The translations under genes and the position numbers were made by a program. Source: Moniliophthora roreri (lineage: Eukaryota > Basidiomycota > Agaricomycetes > Agaricales > Marasmiaceae). From it: DNA of 43,997 nt. The notes under the pieces were generated by a model. The model made no database searches and had not been told where the DNA came from. It saw nothing but the letters and a program-made list of their open reading frames with translations. The DNA lies in NCBI GenBank assembly GCA_001466705.2, contig LATX02000204.1, positions 1 through 43,997 of the forward strand. The letters run 5' to 3'. Every line of letters begins with the position of its first letter. Position 1 is the first letter of the stretch. Below, piece by piece: positions 32,773 to 43,997 of this stretch.

Positions 32773-34243
32773 CCTCACGTTTGACACGACAACGCGGGTA
32801 AAACAGAGGGAATGATATGTCATCGGCCACCAAAGTCATGTCTCAGATGACAATGGCAGGTATAAAAAACCGGAATGACTGATGACTGTAACGTGAAGGG
32901 AGCTGGTGCGTTTAAGATCCGACGCATCTTTCAATCCCTTCACTATAAGCGGTAACTTGAATATATCCATGAGAATGGGCGCAAAGAAAGCATTTTTGGG
33001 TACATTTGGAAAGACTTGCTTGCCTTGGTACCAGATTCACTTGCATCTGAAGCACGGCGCTCAGTAGCTAAACTTCCGTGTGCACCCCTTGTTACGAGTC
33101 CTCTTGCGTGTCCGAGTGGTCATAAAGGTTAAAAATAAGCAAGATAAATGTGTCAGAGTAGGAATCATATGGTTAGTAGCAGGAACAGGAAGAGGAACAA
33201 ATCGAATGGGAAATACATAATCATGGTGTTCCTCAAGACACACCAACACGTGTAGGAGCCGGCGGGAGAAGTTCTAATACCTGATCCGCTTATCACCGCT
33301 TCACCGCATCACCGCATCATCGCATGATGCATAACCGTCGTCTTATTCTCTATCTGAACTGTACCTGCATAAACTTTGGTCTGCAGGTCTTCCACAAGTA
33401 TGAGTGATCTTGACCCGATACTACCTGACATGGTTGTGGACTTCGGAGTAGACCTTTACCTTCGACATAATTTCACGTGAGGCAATCAGAGATGAGCACG
33501 ATTATCGGAATGATTAGCATGACAGGAAGATGCCAACTAACAGCGGAAGAGGGTAATTCTGAAGGCACATTTCCAGTGGCTTCACAAGTTGGCAGTTGAT
33601 CATATCAGGTGTGCAGCTTTTGACCAAAGATATGCATCATCGTTTCTTCGTACTCGAGATCGACTTTAGTATAGCCCGAAGATCACGCGAAAGATCCAAT
33701 AACGCAGTTGTATGGGACGCTGTGTCGTGGTACCAATACCTTGGCTTTATTCATTTCGGCAACGAGATCTGAATAACCTCCACTTGCTGAAGAGTTCACC
33801 GTCGGAGAAAGAGCGTCCGGCGAACTCCGAAACAGACTAGGTGTTCTAGACTATCATGATCTTTTTCGCCGTATTCTGGTAGATTCAGGTACTGTGTCTC
33901 TGCTTGTGGAATTTGGACCGTGAGCTGACTTCCAGGATCAGCAGATGCGTGATAGCCTTTACGATGCTTGATGATTTATTTTTCTAAAGCTTTAATACCG
34001 TAAAGAAGTCTATCGATACCCGCATCTCTGCCTGATGAACAATACATATGAAACATCCGAGTCCTGTTCAAAACAGTATCTAACACCGATATCACGGATA
34101 ACCACTGAAAGGCAAGTTTACCGCCTGCGGACGCAAGCCCTTCAACGGTGGGAGCCACAGAAACATGGCTGACCTGTGCAAATAACAATATTTCTGCCAA
34201 GAATGAACCTTTTCAGTAAAATTACAACTGTATTTCAAGTCAT
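32773..34243. other. Region without a convincing gene
   Basis: Short frames on both strands. A minus-strand frame at 33976-34200 lies just downstream of the Zn2Cys6 gene, but could not be joined to it in phase. A small run of CACCGCATCA-like repeats occurs at 33290-33325. Nothing else recognised. Confidence 0.45.
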
Positions 34244-34837
34244 TTACCTTTGTTCGACCGCTCCCTCGAGGCGTGGAGTTGTGTTCGACGTGTGGGAGCG
34301 TTGTATACTCGGAGGCGGGTAATTTTGCGGAACGGCAGGTTGTGCGTTCATAGGCGCTACAAATCTATGGAGAATAGGTTGTGGTGGATGGCGTTCTGGG
34401 TATAGAATGACTGGCATGTCCCGTGAGGAATGATATTGCGGGATAAATGGAGCCGGATACCGACGATCGGGGATCGAAGGACCTGGCGGACTAACGCGTT
34501 GGTCTGTAGATGCAGAAGTACTTCCAGCATGTCCAAAGGGAGAGATGCTGCCTGACTGTGGTAGGGCCTGACGAGTTCCTGAGATTTCAGGTAATCCAAG
34601 TGCTCTGAATGGAGGAGGGGGTAATGTGATCTGAGGCATTAGGGTAGCCGCTTGACGAAAGCCTGAAGGCGAGTCTACGGCCGAGTACTCGCATAATAGG
34701 CCATTCTTGCTACACCTTTCGCAGGGCCTGGAAAAGCCTTCTGGATGCGGATTGCATTTGGATTTTCGACGTCGGCAGTTGGTGCATGCCAATGATGTCC
34801 TAAATTGTCGCTGGTTTGGGGTTTTGTGATAGTTCAT
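34244..34837 (-). CDS. Short Zn(II)2Cys6 DNA-binding protein
   Basis: Fungal-specific binuclear zinc cluster protein, presumably nuclear. The ATG at 34837 gives NYHKTPNQRQFRTSLACTNC. Six cysteines at residues 18, 21, 28, 39, 42 and 49 follow the spacing C-x2-C-x6-C-x10-C-x2-C-x6-C with the basic RRRKSK between. The rest (about 145 residues) is Pro/Ser/Gln-rich and lacks the usual fungal transcription-factor middle homology domain. The frame ends at TAA within AAAG/gtaaatgac, a good 5' splice site, so 197 aa is a minimum and further exons may lie below 34244. I could not find a phase-consistent continuation. In-frame sequence extends upstream to 34966 without a better start. Confidence 0.75.
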   Translation of the reverse strand: MNYHKTPNQRQFRTSLACTNCRRRKSKCNPHPEGFSRPCERCSKNGLLCEYSAVDSPSGFRQAATLMPQITLPPPPFRALGLPEISGTRQALPQSGSISPFGHAGSTSASTDQRVSPPGPSIPDRRYPAPFIPQYHSSRDMPVILYPERHPPQPILHRFVAPMNAQPAVPQNYPPPSIQRSHTSNTTPRLEGAVEQR

Positions 34838-37735
34838 TGTCTGAGGTCTGGGGTCAGTTTCAAAGGAAACACTTTCAGAGTGGCCATTAATATGCTCAGA
34901 TCTGAATCCTCTATAGTTCCTACACAACTCTATCTCTTGGATGCATGGCTTGCCTCGAGGACGCACTCGTGTCGTACTCTTCGTGAGTTAATTCGGTGTC
35001 GGAGTTAGCGGGTTGATCGATATCTTTGATTGGCCCTTGAAATCTTTGTGCTATACATTGATTTCTATGGCGATGACAGGCGGAACAACAAACAAGTGTT
35101 GTTGGTATGGAAAACATTGGGTCCAACAAACTCGGCCCCCGGTGCCCTAACCGAGTCTTGGAATCATGGACAATAGTGTTAATCACCCGAACGGTTTGCT
35201 ACATACGCCGAGGCAACATCTTCCGGATATAGGGACATGCGATGTTTAACTAGTGTCCGTCGGTTAGCGGGACTGCTTGATGATTGATATATATGCTGTT
35301 GCGTTTCAGTTCATTAGGTCTAGGTACGGATCAAACTCATCTATCCAATTAATCAGTTAGTGTACGCATAGTCATAAATCAAGAGTGAAAAGAGACCCCA
35401 AAAATACCGGAAAGCGAGCTTAGTGTTCCCGATGTCAACTGAAAGGATTGATATTGCGAGATAATTTATTCGCCGGATCGAAAATCTCGTCGTCCAGATT
35501 TGAGATTGCAGCTGCCTCTATCATAGAAGTTCATCCGATAGATGTAGGTTCGTGATTGCTTTTAGAGCAGCACACGACTGCTGTACACCAAACCATTATT
35601 TGCTTCTAGTCTGGTAAATACCCTCGACGTCATATCTTAAGCCAAGAGCGGAAAGATTGCTGCCTATCACTACGTTTTGATGATTGAAGGTTTGAATTCA
35701 GGAGCAGAGAAGCGTGGTTATTACCTATTGAGGAGATGAGCGGAGATAATAACGAAGAGGAAGCGAGATTAACGTACGCAGCGCAAGGATGTTTTGGTCG
35801 TCATCTGTGACAGACTCGATGTGGCAAGTGTAACCGAGAAGGGGTGGTAAGTTGAAAGAGCATTTCCACCGAGATACCATATTCATCCTGTCTCCCAATC
35901 CCCGACGCATGTCAGGAGAAATCGAACCCCGAACCTGAAAGCTACCTCGCTTACAACACCGCTTTGGATGTCCACAGCGTACTCCGTACAGCATCCCAAA
36001 AGGTAGTCGTTTCGAGAGAATCCGCGGTACGGGTAAGGAGGAGGGTGCTGTTCAAGCGGTGCATTGACATTGATGAAGCCAGGGAGAAAGTGTTTGCGCG
36101 CAGGAGTGCTTGGGTTCGGTGCAGTGAAAGATGTTTACCGGTCTTGGACTGTCGCCGGAGATACTGACCGTGGCAGCGTAAGGAAGACGTATGAATGGTA
36201 AAATCCCTACGCCTTGCAACTTGCGTCTCCATAGTACCATATTGGGTCGCTTTTTTTTCTATGGAATCCGGACCTAGTTTACTCCGGCACGAGCTAGGGA
36301 AAAAAAGGTTGGGAATGCTGCAAGCATCGAGTGCCAAGCTGTAGTTAAATCCGTTCATCAAGAAACAGGGGGTTGCGCAGGTTGATAACTCCCACGAGCA
36401 CCGACGAGAAAGTGGTCACATAAAGATACTCCGGGAAACACGATAGTCGGGCTAGAGCATGGTTTCGAGGGACTTGATGGATTTCTTGAGAAAAGATACC
36501 AAGCTTTCACATGAACGCGTGGGATCCTGGATCGAGGAGGGTATGAATCTGCGACCAGACGAAGGTCAGAATAGCAGCTTTGATATAGATGGTACGCGCC
36601 AGATGTTTCACCTCCTCTCAGAGTCACTGACAATTTCACCCCACTCCCTCATCCGTAGCACTAAAAACATCGCTATCTTCCGGACGGCCTGGCACGCTCG
36701 GGGGCGATTTCTCGGACTAGACAAAAGTGCCAGCTGCTTGTTTCCAAGTACATAATTAGTAACGGCGAATAGCAGAAACAGAAAGACACGCACTGCAAAA
36801 TACGAGATTTGATCGCACAGACGAGGAGGTGTTGAAATCAAATTCCAGGAAGGCAGGGTGCAGGCTGGGAATGAAACTTGGTTTTGATGGATGAAAAGCG
36901 GGTTCGAAGCGACACGTCATCGGTGTTTGAGCGTGAGAAAGCAATAGGAACTCGGACCGCCCAATCAATCTTTCAATCCTCCTAAATCCATGCTCAGAAT
37001 ATTGATAGCTGTAGAGCATGTCCGAGTTGTAATGAGGAATCATTCATTCTTTATGTTACTCACCTCAACATACTCCATACATAACTTGTCACAGTGGGCC
37101 ATCAAGGTCCGATGGCGTTTTCTGGTGTTGTGTTTTTGCGGAAACTTGGAATATCTAGGGCTGAACGTGCGCTGAATGACGAAGTGAGCCAAACAAAAAG
37201 GGTCTATCGACATCTATCAGATCACAACTTTCCCTTGATTAATCCTCGTAAACTCGCTTGCAAATTTTACGGCAACATCTTTTTAGCTTTGATGCCTATC
37301 CCAGATTGCAACACCTACTGAAACGCCGCGTGTCAAGGCCCCTCCCACGGCTGCATCTCCATCTGCTTCATCTGTCCTGATGATCAATGACATTGCTAAT
37401 GATTTGATGCCCTCGCAGTCAGCAAATACGCATTTGCTAGCGTCCCTTTGAAGGCGTTGGTGTGGACTTCAAGCTGATTAGGTATGAGCGAGTTGTTCTT
37501 TATCAAGTACTCAACTCACCAAGGCCACTCATCCACTGCAAGACTATTCACATAGGAATCATAGATCAAAGTTCTTGATATCAATGAATGACAATGCCGT
37601 CTCATTCGTCTCAGGCAACGAGTTGAATGAATGATGTGATCGCGGTATATCCCTCACAAAAAAAGCCGCGATGGTGAGACCCTTCTTGTTCTGCCTTCTT
37701 CCCCGTCTCTTTCGTTGCTCACTACGCTCGTTTAC
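34838..37735. other. Gene-poor region with unresolved frames
   Basis: Several frames of 90-140 codons occur (35951-36361 minus, 36358-36639 minus, 36459-36755 plus, 36756-37043 minus). None shows a recognised domain, and I could not build a splice chain. A B-box-like GGTTCGATTTC on the minus strand near 35915 suggested a tRNA but no cloverleaf forms. A short spliced minus-strand gene between 35700 and 37050 cannot be excluded. Confidence 0.4.
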
Positions 37736-39135
37736 ATGTTCACACTCGTTTTGTGAGTACTAGAGCCAAATCATGTTATTGGCGGGTTACTGATTGAAGA
37801 TGCTCTATTCAGGATATCTTTCATCCTGAGTTTGGGATGTCGATGTATCGCTGACCAGAAGCCGGGGCAGAAGTTTTCTTTATTCGTTCCGCCAACGGGA
37901 ACCGTCAATGTACCAGTGACTTGCACTTGGGAAGGGGATGTTCCTCCTGGGACGTATGAAATACTGCTCATACCGGAAACGCCACCAATTCCGAGCCCAG
38001 CTAGCAAATTTTCAGTAACCGTGAATAAGGATCAAGCACATGGAACCTTCCCATTCACCGCAAAACGCGCCGGGTATGATTATACAAAATTGAGGTGAAT
38101 GACAGTATTGTTGACGAAGATTTCTGCAGTACATATCATTTGGAGGTCTCCTTCCCGTGGGTTATAATTGATTATCAAGACGTCTAATAAACAATAACAG
38201 TCGATTCTAGTCAAGCTCATCAGACATTGAGAGTAGGTGGCCCGATTACCATAACGGACACAAGGTACGTGACTCCCGAGTGATTCCCCCTTTCTTAGTA
38301 TCTGAATGCTCTCTGATAAGCTCGAGCGCATTAGCGGCAACGACAAATCATCCCAATCCTATTACAACAGCAAGAACAACAACAACAACAACAACAACAA
38401 CAGCCACTACAAGCACCCCGATTAATGGCGGGGAACCCGTCCAGAGACCCGCCCCCACACAGACTCCCAGCAATACACCGGTGGCACTTTTGTGAGATTT
38501 ATTTTCACGCTATCGGTATGATGACGAACTGTCTATATAGGCATACTACAACCGAGGTTATCGTGTCCGCCTCACTATCTCAAACGGTCACTCAATCAAC
38601 CTCTATTACCACAATTGTCACCACAACCAACGGGACAGTTGTAACAGAGAAGTCCACGATAACCACCCCCATCACAGTCACAAGTGCATTTCCACAAACT
38701 ACCACTTCAGTCGGTGTAATATCCACCGGGAACACGACTCAATCGCCACCCCCTTCAAGCAACACCGAACAACAGGCTGACACCGGATCGTCGAAATCTA
38801 GAATCATTGGCGCTGTTTTAGGGACACTCCTCGGTGTTCTTATTATACTCGCCCTGATATTGTTGTACCGGCGATACCGTCGAAGAAGATACAACCGTGC
38901 ACCCTCCAGCATTGCATTCGATAGGGATAAAATGGTTTCCGGTCGTCGCTGGTGGACGCCACCACCCTATACGTTTGCGAGAAAATCGCATACAGAGGTA
39001 TCTTATCAACCCGAACCAGATGTCATCTCTCTCGCAACATCGGAATCGGTCTCACAGTTGTGGAGTGAAAGCAATGTAACCGAAAAACGGCTACCAGCGC
39101 GTCCGTCCACTGATGTTTCGGAGAAGGTTGGATGA
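37736..39135 (+). CDS. Single-pass membrane glycoprotein, 372 aa
   Basis: Predicted type I surface protein of unknown function; similar architectures are common in mushroom genomes. Exons 37736-37752, 37813-38094, 38211-38264, 38321-38491 and 38541-39135 keep phase and total 373 codons. The signal peptide (FTLVLISFILSLGCRCIAD) spans the first intron. An N-terminal beta-rich domain (FSLFVPPTGTVNVPVTCTW, YEILLIPETPP, LRVGGPITIT) looks Ig-like. A Ser/Thr-rich stalk follows, including a Thr run encoded by (ACA/AAC) triplets at 38370-38402. The transmembrane helix lies at about residues 262-283 (IIGAVLGTLLGVLIILALILL), then a basic stop-transfer RRYRRRRY and a cytoplasmic tail of about 85 residues. 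The acceptor at 38211 is chosen because the stronger-looking one at 38201 breaks the frame. Confidence 0.75.
38370..38402 (+). repeat. ACA/AAC triplet microsatellite within coding sequence
   Basis: About ten tandem trinucleotides encode a run of Thr in the extracellular stalk of the membrane glycoprotein. Triplet length changes here keep the frame and would vary stalk length. Confidence 0.85.
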
Positions 39136-39569
39136 GAAATAAAGTGCGTGAGTTTTGTACTTTAGTGCGTATATCGTGCGCTGACCAGGGGTTGACTCAA
39201 GGAAACTTGCATGTACTGTGCATAATTCAATAGTCCAATTCAGAGAACCTTTGAGTTTTTTTTTTTTTTTTTTAAACGCCATAGTTCCCTTTACACACGA
39301 TATACCTTTTTCTTCGAGGCCCAACTATCATGTGCCGCAGTGCACCTCTATCATTGGTCCTTCAGGACTATATCTGTATCTTTAGATCATAACAATATAT
39401 GATACAGGAGCGCTCAGTTGAGCCACAATCTGATCGTAACAGAGCTCGTTATACAAGTCGGATGTAGCATCAGTTTCTCTGTATCGAGGAAGCCACCGTT
39501 TTCGGAAGCTGGGGGTTTCATGAAATCATCCACGTACCGAGTAAAAAAAAGGCCAGGGTAAAAGGAGCG
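39136..39569. other. 3' flank of the membrane glycoprotein gene
   Basis: A T-run of about 19 lies at 39255-39273. No gene recognised. An A-run at 39543-39550, T-rich on the minus strand, lies about 20 bp past the 3' end of the tRNA-His and may terminate it. Confidence 0.5.
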
Positions 39570-39655
39570 TGTCTCGGCTGGGAGTCGAGCCCAGGGCTTC
39601 TCGGAGCAAATGAGTAGTCCACAACGAGATGATTTAACCACTAATCGACCAAGAC
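39570..39655 (-). tRNA. tRNA-His (anticodon GTG) with a 14-nt intron
   Basis: The mature part is identical to the gene at 24980-25079: acceptor GTCTTGG/CCGAGAC, D-arm GATT..AATC, anticodon loop TT-GTG-G with TCTCG/CGAGA stem, T-arm CTGGG/CCCAG and discriminator A at 39570. The intron occupies the same site but is 14 nt instead of 28 and, apart from its last TTGCT bases, shares no obvious sequence with the other. Flanking sequence is unrelated beyond the tRNA itself. Confidence 0.93.
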
Positions 39656-43973
<4,318 letters not shown>

Positions 43974-43997
43974 TAGCTTTTAAAGGACACGTACCCC

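Noticed and set aside
33976..34200. Second exon of the Zn2Cys6 gene
   Set aside because: The frame is open, but every acceptor tested (ending at the bases before TTCATT, AAATATT or GTCAGCC) puts it out of phase and reaches a stop soon after.
35880..35950. tRNA-like sequence on the minus strand (GGTTCGATTTC motif)
   Set aside because: A B-box-like motif is present, but the T-stem pairs poorly and no acceptor stem or cloverleaf can be formed.

Overview
The window is nuclear DNA of a basidiomycete, most likely a mushroom-forming Agaricomycete. The genes are cut by many 46-80 bp GT-AG introns, and their families (a bipartite SRPK kinase, Set3, a microsomal P450, a GH76-like protein with a membrane anchor, a 7TM protein of the type expanded in mushrooms) fit that group. 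No rRNA gene, CRISPR array or bacterial-style operon was seen. The window starts in repeat-rich DNA and ends just after a complete kinase gene.

Layout. 1-1271 is a 42-bp minisatellite that flips orientation near 250, and one undetermined base follows at 1272. 2235-2830 is a 160-bp tandem repeat. 2880-6490 is a fast-evolving, hairpin-rich array containing 152-bp tandem units and larger repeated blocks. 8134-9532 (+) is a 7TM membrane protein. 9940-12315 (+) is a secreted, membrane-anchored GH76-like protein. 12730-14560 is a decayed triplicated block. 15772-16445 holds two copies of a tRNA-like SINE candidate. 16960-17240 (-) is a membrane-protein pseudogene fragment. 18338-18424 (-) is tRNA-Val(CAC). 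18811-24029 (+) is a Set3-type PHD/SET protein of 1678 aa. 24980-25079 (-) is tRNA-His(GTG). 25588-27717 (-) is an intact 12-exon cytochrome P450 of 510 aa. 28275-32770 is a transposon-rich island with a 166-bp MITE, a 3.36-kb element with terminal inverted repeats and a 654-bp MITE flanked by TA. 34244-34837 (-) is a short Zn2Cys6 protein. 37736-39135 (+) is a single-pass membrane glycoprotein of 372 aa. 39570-39655 (-) is a second tRNA-His(GTG). 40329-43973 (+) is an SRPK protein kinase of 812 aa.

The genes do not form an obvious pathway. Set3 and SRPK are housekeeping regulators of chromatin and of splicing. P450, GH76-like, 7TM and membrane-glycoprotein genes are typical of expanded accessory families, and they sit next to repeats. 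Exon models for Set3, SRPK, the P450 and the membrane glycoprotein were checked by codon phase across every junction and close in frame. One or two junctions remain open in the 7TM and GH76-like genes.

The most unusual part is 2880-6490. Homologous positions in successive repeat units keep a hairpin while the arm sequences change on both sides. Unit lengths of 152 and 160 bp are not multiples of three, which argues for selection or gene conversion on structure rather than on a protein. Other points worth checking are two tRNA-His genes with unrelated introns, a GC-AG intron and a 19-nt exon in the P450, and a glycine-zipper segment in the kinase tail.
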